In this document: positions 7,122-16,300 of the stretch, piece after piece | Position numbering within the stretch: the first letter of the stretch is position 1 | How the letters are laid out: the number at the start of each line of letters is the position of its first letter | NCBI GenBank assembly: GCA_964422185.1 | Contig: CAYRAG010000037.1 | Coordinates: forward strand, 1 to 18,751 | Direction: 5' to 3' | Length of the DNA stretch: 18,751 nucleotides | Origin: CALXCT01 sp964422185 | GTDB lineage: Bacteria > Bacillota > Clostridia > Oscillospirales > Oscillospiraceae | Notes under the pieces: generated by a model | The model's database searches: none | What the model saw: only the letters and a program-made list of their open reading frames with translations | Told to the model about the DNA's origin: nothing | Program-made: the position numbers and the translations under genes

Positions 7122-7197
7122 GGAACATTGTCCGGCCGGCCCGGGTCGCCAAATGAGCATTTGCAGATGACAGGGTCTGTGGTAGAATACCACTCGG

Positions 7198-7237
7198 GTC
7201 GGGATGCCGTGTTGGCATTCTCAATGGATACTGAAAC
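7198..7237 (+). CRISPR. Single CRISPR-repeat-like sequence at the contig end (tentative)
   Basis: The 40 bases have an internal hairpin: GGGATGCC (7201-7208) pairs with GGCATTCT (7214-7221), counting two G-U pairs, around a five-base loop. They end in ACTGAAAC, like the 3' handle of many type I and III repeats. Only one copy is visible before the assembly gap, no cas gene is present, and the resemblance is by eye, so this is a candidate only. Confidence 0.22.
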
Positions 7238-7242
7238 CCCTG

Positions 7243-7342
7243 NNNNNNNNNNNNNNNNNNNNNNNNNNNNNNNNNNNNNNNNNNNNNNNNNNNNNNNNNN
7301 NNNNNNNNNNNNNNNNNNNNNNNNNNNNNNNNNNNNNNNNNN
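7243..7342. other. Assembly gap of 100 N
   Basis: Exactly 100 N, the conventional size for a scaffold gap of unknown length. The right-hand contig begins one base before the methyltransferase ATG, so the promoter, the ribosome binding site and any neighbouring gene on that side are missing. Adjacency of left and right halves is an assembly claim, not something the sequence shows. Confidence 0.98.
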
Positions 7343-7343
7343 G

Positions 7344-9866
7344 ATGACATATATCAGTTTGTTCAGCGGCGCGGGCATTGGCTGTTACGGATTTCAATCA
7401 GAGGGATTCGAATGTGTAGCGACAAATGAAATCATCCCGCGGAGGCTGGCGGTTCAAAAATACAACCACAAGTGCAAATATGACAGCGGGTACCTGTGCG
7501 GCGATATCACAGCAGAGGAAACGAAAGAGCAGCTTTTCTCTCAGATTCGGTTGTGGGAGACGAAAGAAAAGATGCAGCGTGTAGATGTGTTGATCGCCAC
7601 ACCGCCGTGCCAGGGGATGTCTGTCGCGAACCACAAAAAAACATCAACGGAAATTGTTCGAAACTCCCTGGTGGTGGAGTCAATCAAGATCATCAAGAGG
7701 GTGCAGCCCAGGATTTTTATTTTTGAGAATGTCCCCGCATTCATGAAGACAATATGCACGGATGTAGACGGCTGTGACAGGCCAATATCCGAGGCGATTT
7801 GGAAGAACCTCGGCGCGGACTATTCGTATGTCTGCAGGGTCATCAACTTTAAGGACTACGGCGCCTGCTCCAGCAGACAGAGAGCAGTAGTCATTGGCGT
7901 TTCAAACGAGTACGCGAACGAAATCTCTCCCATGGAGTTGTATCCATCCATGGTTCCTGAGAGAACCCTCCGTGATGTGATTGGTCATCTGAAACCCCTG
8001 AAACAATTTGGGGAGATCGATGATTCGGATATCTATCACGCGTTTCGCACCTATCCGGAATACATGAGAAATTGGATTTCAGGCCTGAAAGAGGGCGAAT
8101 CCGCATTTGACAATGTGGATGACGAACTTAAGCCGCACCGGGTCGTAGATGGCAAAATAGTGATAAATCAACGGAAGAATGGGGATAAATACCGGAGACA
8201 GTTTTGGGACAAAGTCGGGCCCTGCATTCATACGCGCAATGACCAGCTGGCGAGCCAGAACACTATCCACCCGTCAGACGACCGGGTTTTCAGCATCCGC
8301 GAGATTATGCTCATGATGACTGTTCCAGGCGATTTCAAGTGGACAGAGGACGACTTTGACACATTGAATGACATGCCGCTCAGCGAGAAAAGAGCGTTCC
8401 TGAAAAGAGAAGAGATTAAAATCAGACAGTCTCTGGGGGAGGCGGTGCCGACCGTCATTTTTCAGGAGATCGCAGGGAAAATCAAGGGGGCCCTCTCCAT
8501 CCCCCCGCTCAGCACTTCGCAGGTTCACCGGATCGTAGAGAAATACAACTTTGCCAGCACGGACGAGCTCATAGAATTTATCGAGAAAAACCCGCTCCGG
8601 CTTTCCCTGTCCGCGCTAAGCAGAATTGCCGAGTTGGCCAATACGAAAAGGACAGGTAACGCGGCTTTTTTCACGAGCAAGCCCCTGATCACGGAGATGC
8701 TGCGAAATCTGCCGGATACGAACGCCAGCGATGTGCACATCCTGGAACCATCTGCAGGCGTAGGGAATTTCATCCCGCTGATTGTTCAGAAATTTGAGGG
8801 GAAAAACATCTACATAGACGCCATGGATATAGACGGGGACAGTTTAAGGGTTCTCCAGGCCCTTTTGAAGCACTACTCGTTCCCGCCAAACTGTCATATA
8901 CGGTTTATTGCCGATGATTTTCTGTTGCATGATTTTTCGCAGCAGTACGACTATGTCATAGGCAATCCGCCGTTTTATAAAATGAACTGCAAGACCGGAA
9001 AGTTGAAGAAATACAGGGAACAGGCGATAAACAGGGAAACATCAAATATATGTTCGTTCTTCCTTGACAAGGCGCTGATAGTGGGCCGATATGTCGCTCT
9101 TGTATTCCCTAAGTTTTTGCTTAACACACCGGAGTTTGCCCAGAGCAGAACCTATCTGAGCAAAAAGCCCGTGGAATGTATCTTAGATTTTGGCGAAAAG
9201 GGTTTTCCCGGCGTGCTGGTAGAGACAATTGCAATTTTTGTGAACAACCTTGGAAAGGTCTCTAAAACCCGCGTGATATCAACCACCCGGAGGATTGAGA
9301 TTGAGCAGGAGCAGAAATATATTTTCGACCCGAAGCTTCCATACTGGATTATTTACAGGAACCCGGACTTTGATCAGGTAAGCGCAAAGATGAACTTCAA
9401 TGTATTCAAAGTGTTCCGGGATCGACAGATCACAAACCAGAAGCTGAACAAAGATCACGGGATTCGCGTCATCAAATCGCGGAATATCTCGGATGACGGG
9501 AAATCGTTGATTCACATTGACGGGTACGACTCATACATAGAGGAGGGCACAGCCAGAACCCTGGCAGTGTACCATTTTGTCAACAGAGACGATGTGTATC
9601 TGACGCCAAATATGACCTATAAACCACGCATGATAAGGAAACCGGCAGGAGTCCTGGTCAATGGCTCAGTTGCCATATTGATCCCGCAGCAGGGTTGCGT
9701 CCCTACAGAGAAACAGCTGGAATACTTTTCCTCAGATGAGTACCGGGCGTTTTACCAGGTAGCGAGAAACTACCAGACGCGATCCTTGAATATAGACCGT
9801 TGTTCAGTGTATTTCTTCGGCCTGCTCAAGGAACAGGGCGAGGGATTTGAAGACGCTGAAAGATGA
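7344..9866 (+). CDS. Bifunctional DNA methyltransferase: C5-cytosine MTase fused to N6-adenine MTase
   Basis: This 840-residue protein joins two methyltransferases. Residues 1-385 are a C5-cytosine MTase: motif I FSGAGIG (7-13), motif IV TPPCQG (86-91, catalytic Cys89), motif VI FENVP (127-131), motif VIII SSRQR (176-180) and the IX-X region SIREIMLMMTVPGDF (317-331) with GEAVPTVIFQEIAGKI (365-380). Residues about 435-840 are an N6-adenine MTase: SAM motif ILEPSAGVGNF (466-476), catalytic NPPF (541-544) and a C-terminal target-recognition region with RVIKSRNIS. Paired C5 and N6A marks on opposite strands of an asymmetric site are known for type IIS systems of the Alw26I/Eco31I/Esp3I kind, so an asymmetric target is plausible. 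No cognate nuclease gene is visible; one could lie in the gap. Base composition is visibly more A+T-rich than the flanks. The start is the first ATG after the gap and fits the family N-terminus, but its upstream context is missing. Confidence 0.92.
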   Translation: MTYISLFSGAGIGCYGFQSEGFECVATNEIIPRRLAVQKYNHKCKYDSGYLCGDITAEETKEQLFSQIRLWETKEKMQRVDVLIATPPCQGMSVANHKKTSTEIVRNSLVVESIKIIKRVQPRIFIFENVPAFMKTICTDVDGCDRPISEAIWKNLGADYSYVCRVINFKDYGACSSRQRAVVIGVSNEYANEISPMELYPSMVPERTLRDVIGHLKPLKQFGEIDDSDIYHAFRTYPEYMRNWISGLKEGESAFDNVDDELKPHRVVDGKIVINQRKNGDKYRRQFWDKVGPCIHTRNDQLASQNTIHPSDDRVFSIREIMLMMTVPGDFKWTEDDFDTLNDMPLSEKRAFLKREEIKIRQSLGEAVPTVIFQEIAGKIKGALSIPPLSTSQVHRIVEKYNFASTDELIEFIEKNPLRLSLSALSRIAELANTKRTGNAAFFTSKPLITEMLRNLPDTNASDVHILEPSAGVGNFIPLIVQKFEGKNIYIDAMDIDGDSLRVLQALLKHYSFPPNCHIRFIADDFLLHDFSQQYDYVIGNPPFYKMNCKTGKLKKYREQAINRETSNICSFFLDKALIVGRYVALVFPKFLLNTPEFAQSRTYLSKKPVECILDFGEKGFPGVLVETIAIFVNNLGKVSKTRVISTTRRIEIEQEQKYIFDPKLPYWIIYRNPDFDQVSAKMNFNVFKVFRDRQITNQKLNKDHGIRVIKSRNISDDGKSLIHIDGYDSYIEEGTARTLAVYHFVNRDDVYLTPNMTYKPRMIRKPAGVLVNGSVAILIPQQGCVPTEKQLEYFSSDEYRAFYQVARNYQTRSLNIDRCSVYFFGLLKEQGEGFEDAER

Positions 9867-10349
9867 ATGTGTTTTCTTCCCCTTTCAGGGAAAGAGCCGG
9901 GACTGTGCAAATCACACAACGGGGATGGACTGGCCTGAAAGGTACGCAGGATGTGGTGCGGTTTGTCCCAGATTTTGAGTATCACCAGGGAGACATGATG
10001 ACAGAGGTGAGCCGTTTCAGTTTTTCACGGCTCACCTCTTTCATTTATGTGCCTCGGAACAGATGCCTGAGTACGACGGATATCCGCCGCACAAGCTATC
10101 GGCCACCGCCTGTGTCCTTGGCGGGAAGACTTTCAGCCTGTCCCGGTAGTATCCGTACCTGGGGAACTTTCCCTTTCCCCGCCGGCGGACGGATCCCGTA
10201 TCGGGGATTGAGCCCGTGGATTCCAGCCACACCGTCCGGCGGGTGGGAAGTGCTCCATGGATCCCCGGCGGGCGGGAAAAACAGGGCCTGCGGGAAGCCG
10301 TCTCCGCGAGGCGCCGGAAATGCGGATCACTGTCCTGGTTCGGTTTGCG
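9867..10349. other. Convergent intergenic region; no convincing gene
   Basis: This spans the methyltransferase stop to the stop of the giant helicase gene. The only clear element is the hairpin at 10003-10039. An open frame begins with an ATG that overlaps the methyltransferase stop (ATGA) and runs about 200 codons, but it passes through the terminator and the antisense end of the giant gene and resembles nothing. No strong terminator is visible for the giant gene on the minus strand. Confidence 0.6.
10003..10039 (+). terminator. Rho-independent terminator of the methyltransferase gene
   Basis: A 13-bp perfect stem (10003-10015 with 10027-10039) encloses an 11-base loop and is followed by TTTCATTTATG. 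It lies 136 bases after the methyltransferase stop. Read on the minus strand it has no T run after the stem. Confidence 0.8.
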
Positions 10350-13300
10350 CTACGCCGGGTCGGGAAGCGCACAGATCATGCCTTTCTCCATCACAAGCTC
10401 CCTGGTCTCTCTGGCGTATTTTACCGCCTCCTCGAGACGGGCCTCCACATTCTTTCCCAGACGCTTAAACCCAAGGACACGGGACGCCTCGCGCAGCAGG
10501 TCGTCCTTTTTCATTTTCCCGTGCTCCTGCAGCGCGTAGCAGACTGCGTTCTTCAGCTCCGGGAGGGTGATCTCGTCGATCGTCCTGTCCTCACCGGCGC
10601 GGACTGTCCGGTACTCCTTTGGTTCGGTGCCCGACTGCCAGCAGAGGAAAGTTCCCTTCAGCCTGGTCGTCTTCACTTTCGCGGCTTTCACCGCCTTGTC
10701 CACCGCGGCCAGGGCGTCGTTGGTTTTTGACACGCCAAAGGTGTCCAGGACGCGTCTATACAGCGCGTCCCGCAGAATCGGGCCCTCCTCGTCCGCGATC
10801 ACAGCGGCGGCTCTCCCGATTTTCTCGCGGTTTGCGGCGGAGAGAAACGCGGCCATCTCCATCGGTTCCGCTTCCGGCCGGGCGCGGCGGTATTCCGCCA
10901 GCTGGTAGGGGATGCGGACATCCGGCGCCTGTTGCGGCTCATCCGTCCCGGCTTCCGGGCGTTCCGGCTGCGCGGCGGGTGCGGCCTGCTCCGGGGCCTC
11001 CGGCTCCGCCGCCGTCTCTTCCGCTGCCGGCTGCTCTTCCGCCGCGGGCTCCGCCTGCTCCACGGTTGCCGGTTCCGCCTGCTCCGCGGCCGCGGTCTCT
11101 GTCTGCGCGGACTGCGTGTCCGCAGCGGTCTCCGGTTCCGCGGCCAGTTCCTCTTCCTCCTGGGCGAGACTGGCCAGCTCCCTGCTCAGTTCCTCCCGGA
11201 TTCTGCGCTCTTCCTCCTGATTTTGCTCCTCCCTGGCGGAAGACACACTTTCCGCTGCCGCTTTCTTCTCCGCGGCGGCGTGCGCCTCCTCTTTCAGCGC
11301 GTCCAGCTCCGCGATCAGGCCGCGGATTTCTTTCTCCCGGTTGTCCCACCAGTCCACCGTCCAGATGCGGCGGAGATGCCAGCCGAGGTTTTTCAGAACG
11401 CCGATCTGCGCGATCTCCCGATCCCGCGTATTCTGAGTCTGCCTGTAGTTCTCGCCGTCCAGCAGAATGCCGAGCAGGTACTGCGACGGCTCATACGGAT
11501 TTTCCACCGCGATATCGATGTGGAAGTCGGAGTGGCCGACCATGGTCTGGTACGCGTACCCGTGCTCCGTGAGGGCGGAGCAGACGCTCTTCAGGATGCC
11601 GTCCGCCCCGGAGCTTTCGCTGTCAGGCTCCGCCTCGCCGCGGATTCTGCCGCCCTCCGCGAACCGGAGGAAATCGCCCAGCGCACGAACCCCGTCCGGG
11701 GAGGATTCCGTCACCTTGATGTCCGAGGAGTGCATGCTGGAGAAGATTTTCATTTCCACACGCGCACGGGAGAAAGCCACATTCAGGCGTTTCTCGCCGC
11801 CCTCCCGGTTGATGGGGCCGAAATTCATGGAGATGTGGCCTTTCTCGTCCGGCCCGTACCCGATGGAGAACAGAATGACATCCCGCTCGTCGCCCTGGAC
11901 ATTCTCCAGGTTCTTCACAAACAGCGGATCCTCCGCCTCGTTGGCCCAGGCGTCGAACGCCGGGTCTTTCTCAAACTCCTTTGCCAGGAGGTTTTCAATC
12001 AGCGCCTGCTGCTTCACATTGAAAGTGACCACGCCGATGGACTGGTTCTTCCTTTGAGGATCGCGGTATCTGCGCAGAATCTCCGCGACGACCTCCTCAG
12101 CCTCCCGGCTGTTTGTGCCGCTGCGGTAGACCCCGCCCTCCACATGGAACGCCGTGACCCGGCTTTCCAGATCGTTCGCCGAGGGGAAGGTGTACATCTT
12201 GTTGTGGTAGAACTCCTGGTTGCTGAACGCGATCAGGCTCTCATGGGAACTGCGGTAGTGCCACTGCAGGTACTGGGACGGGATGCCGAGGGCCAGGGCG
12301 TCGTCCAGGATGCTGTCCAGATCCGCCAGGGCGAAGTTCTCCTCTTTTCCGCCGCCGGCGAAGAAAGAGGTCGGCGGCATCTGCTTCGGATCGCCGACAA
12401 TCACGGCGTGGCCTGCCCGCATCAGCGCCCCGACGGCCTTGCAGGTGGGCAGCTGAGACGCCTCGTCAAAGATCACCACATCGAACAGGTCGCTCTCCTG
12501 CGCCAGGTACTGGGCGACGGAGTTCGGGCTCATCAGCATGCAGGGCGTCAGCCTCTTCAGGATATGCGGGATCTGCGCAAAGAGTGTGCGGATGGAGATG
12601 CCCCGGCCGTTGCTGCCGATGGCCTTGCGCAGCAGATTCAGCTCGCTTCCGATCTCCGGCGACTCGACCTCCTGCGGGAGGTTTGCCGCCAGAATCCGGC
12701 GTATCTCGGACTTCGTCCGGTTGAGCAGGGTGTCGTCCATCTGCCTGAACTGCCGGATGGACTCATTGAAGGTGGCGCCGGTGAAAGTGCACAGGACATC
12801 GTCGCAGTCCAGGATGTTTGTAATCAGCGCGTAGTAGAATCCTCTGCGGTAGGCGTCAGGGATTTCCCCGGCGCTCATGCCCGACTCAAACGCGTCGACC
12901 ACCGGCTCCAGGCCGATCTCCACGCACAGGGCACGGGCGCGGTTATACAGCGCCTGCTCTTTTAAAAGCGCCGCGTTGGACCGCAGGTCGCGGCAGAACG
13001 CGAGTTCCTGCTCCACCGTCCGGGCCGCCCCGTCCGGCGGATTGCGGTCGAGAAGCGCGTTGAGCTGGGCCGCGGCCGTCTCGTACTGCGCCCAGGCAAC
13101 CCGGCAGTCTTCCAGAACCCCGGCTGTCTCCGGATGATCCGCCGCCGCAAGAATGGCGGACAGGCCGCCCGGGAAGTTCGCCGCGATCCGCTCCGTCTCC
13201 GTCCAGGAGGCGGCGGCTTTCTCATAGTCCGATCGTGTCGGGAACCGATCCGCGATCTCCGCGTCCTCCGGAGAAAGCGACCTCCGGGTTTCCGCCAGCT

Positions 13301-16300
13301 CCTCCGCGTCCGCCTGATACCGCTCCAGCGCCTCGAAAAGGGCGGGGAGCGTCTCCGCGGAGAGGGAGACCCGGGCCTCTTTCTGCAGCTCGGCGACTAC
13401 GCCGCTGACCGCGGCGGCTTTCCCGAAGAGCTTCTTCTCCGCCGCCGCGAGCTTCTCCCGCCACGCCCTGAGTTCCGCGGCGGACAAAATCCGGTTCCAT
13501 ACGGTGAGGAGGTCTGCCTCCTCTTTCTCCAGGCGCTCCAGGCGATCGTAGTACGAAAGGACGGCGTCGCCGGCGTGCGGAGGGGCCCCCGTGGAAGCGC
13601 CGGCCTCCGTCACCGCCTGGAAAGTCCCGGACAGATCCCGCATCGCGGCCAGATCGGCCAGGGTGGCGGGAGCCGGCGCAGAAAGGAGCGCACAGGCCCG
13701 GGTCGCGCACTGATTCAGGCGATCCAGCGCCTGTTCGTACGCGTCGGTCAGCTGCCGGATCTGTTTGCGGGTCTCGGCATCGTATTCCGTCATCCGCACC
13801 TCGGAGAGCGGGCTGTCAAGCAGGTCGCGAATTCCGCCGCCCGCCGCCGTCAGCTGGGCAATGGCGTTTTCATGCCGGCGCACACTGGCCTCGGGAATCT
13901 CTCCCGCGGCATCCGGGTCGAAGCGGATGACGGCTTCACCCGGCTCCACCGTCTCGTACAGGTCGATGAGCTGGCGCAGGCTGTACCCGCACCGGCGCAC
14001 CTGGTGCAGATGCTCCGCGTACTCGTCGAGGTTCGCGCTGCTCCTGGCACTCGCCTCCCGATCCGCCTCGTATTCGTTCTGCCCGGCGGAAGACCTGGCT
14101 GAAAGGGCCCGCTCCAGCTGGGAGAGAACCTGCTTCTTGTTGGCCTTGTCTGAATGCAGCTCCAGGCAGAACTCCCCGATGCCCAGGGAGGAGAGGCGCT
14201 TTTGCACCACGGACAGCGCGGCCATCTTCTCCGCGACAAAGAGGACCGTCTTCCCCTTTGCCATCAGATTGGCAATCATGCCCGTAATCGTCTGTGATTT
14301 CCCGGTTCCCGGCGGCCCGTGAAGGACAAAGGTCGAGCCGTAGGAGGCCAGCTGGATGGCCCGCAGCTGTGTCGCGTCCACCGTGATGGGCAGATAGACC
14401 TCTTCGTGCTCCGCCTCCGCGGGGAGCGAGGCGTCCCAGTCCAGATGTCCCCTGACCAGGCTGCGCACGATATCACTCCGCTCCAGCAGATCGCCGGCGG
14501 TGTGGATGTCATTCCACATGGCGAACTGCGCGAAGCTGAAATTGCCGATGACGCAGGATTCCACCACATCCCAGTTCGGGATGGAGTACACGGCGCTGCG
14601 CATGATGGCGAACACTTTCCGGATGTGCACGCCGTGCTCGTCTGACGGCAGGGGATCCAGCCCGCCGATTTCCAGATGGTACTGCTCCCGCAGCATCTCG
14701 AGGAGCGTGGAGTTGAAATGCGGCTCCTCATCGCGGGCGTGCAGGGCATAGCCCATGTTGGCGGATTTCCGGACGATCTCGATGGGGAGCAGGATCATCG
14801 GCGCATAGCAGGGCGTATCCGTCTCAGGCGGGAACCAGCGCAGAAGCCCGATGGCCAGATAGAGACTGCTGACCCCGTTCTCCTGCTGGGAGGAACGCGC
14901 GGCGCGGTACAGTGCGGTGAGTTCCCGATCCAGCTGTTTCCCCTCGCGGAAAGTGTACAGCCTGTGGTTGCGAAACTCCTGCCGGAACCGGTTGCTCATC
15001 TCAATCCCGTCCACCACGGGCCAGTCGGTCAGCTCAAACACGCCGCAATGGCGCAGCGCCTCCAGAAGCCATGACTTCGGCTTGGATTTCTTCCCTTTCG
15101 CGTCCTCCGCCGTGAACATGATGTTGGTGATCCACTCCGGCGCGGGCAGCAGACGGAATTCGTGGCCGTCCGCCAGCGCGTCCTCCAGCTCGTCAATATG
15201 GGCGGACATGACCGGCTCCACGGAGGCGTTCAGCGGCAGGTTGAGCAGCATGTTGTGGGGACTCAGATCCAGAAGCTTGCTCTCCCAGAGTTCCTGCTTC
15301 CCGGCGATCTTCCCGGCTTTTTCCTCCGGAACCTCGCTGAACACCGAGATATCCAGCTGTGCGGGGGCGGCCGTCAGATCGCGGTCCGCTTTCTCCTCAT
15401 AATCGATAACGGTTTTGCCCGCGTCGGTGATCCGGGAGGCCACCGGCACGACCCCGGCGCACCGGGTCAGGTAGACATCGATGGCGAAATGGAAAGATTT
15501 CCTGTCTGAGAGACCGCCGTACTTGGCGATTTTCTCCGCCTCCTCGAAGCTCGTATTGCGGTCAGAACACATCGCCGTGCATTCGACGAAAGTCAGATCG
15601 TCCGCACCGTTGTCAAAACGCGAGGTCAGAGCGTCCATGTTGTCGATGCGCAGCTCGCCGGCTTTCAGCTCTTTCTCCGTGTGACGCCTGAGCCAGACTC
15701 CGGCGAAAATATGCCCCTGAATGAGCACAAGGAGCGGGTGCAGCCCCATCGCCTCCAGACAGGCGGCGTACAGGAGCGTCATGTCCATACAGTTTCCCAG
15801 ACGCTGGCTGAGAATGCGGTCCGGGGTGCGGATCCTCTGACCGTACTTAAAGAAACTGGCGGGCGCCTCCGCGTACACGATATCCTGTTTCTGGATGGCG
15901 GCATAGGCCGCCGCCGCCATATCGCGCACCCGGTTCGGATCCCCGGACTGGTATCCGTCCAGGGCGGTGGGCTTTCCCCACGCTTTCAGACGGTTTGCTG
16001 CCTCGCGAATCAGAGAGGAGACAACCGGGTGGTTGGGAAGAACAAAGGCCGGCAGCAGATCCGGATAGGCCTGTGCGCCTGTCCACTGGTCATAGGCCAG
16101 AACCTGCATCCGGCCCCGGCAGCCGCACAGCACCGTGCTGTCCCGGCACAGTTCCACCGTGATGGTGGTGTCCACTTTCTCGGTAAGACCCGCCAGCGTG
16201 TTCCCGTTGACATGCAGCACCGGATCTCCCAGGGAAACCGGCTTCCCGGACGGAATGGGGGGAAGCTGCGCCTGGAACGGCTCAAAGAAAGGGAAATCCG

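Noticed and set aside
9863..10468. Open frame whose ATG overlaps the methyltransferase stop
   Set aside because: The ATGA overlap is attractive, but the frame runs through a strong terminator and into the antisense of the giant gene, with low-complexity Pro/Arg/Ser content and no family match. A short peptide from its first 45 codons cannot be excluded.
10932..12965. Long plus-strand open frame (677 codons) opposite the giant helicase gene
   Set aside because: It is a G+C-driven antisense frame of a clearly coding gene; its translation is rich in Arg, Leu and Ala with no recognisable domain.
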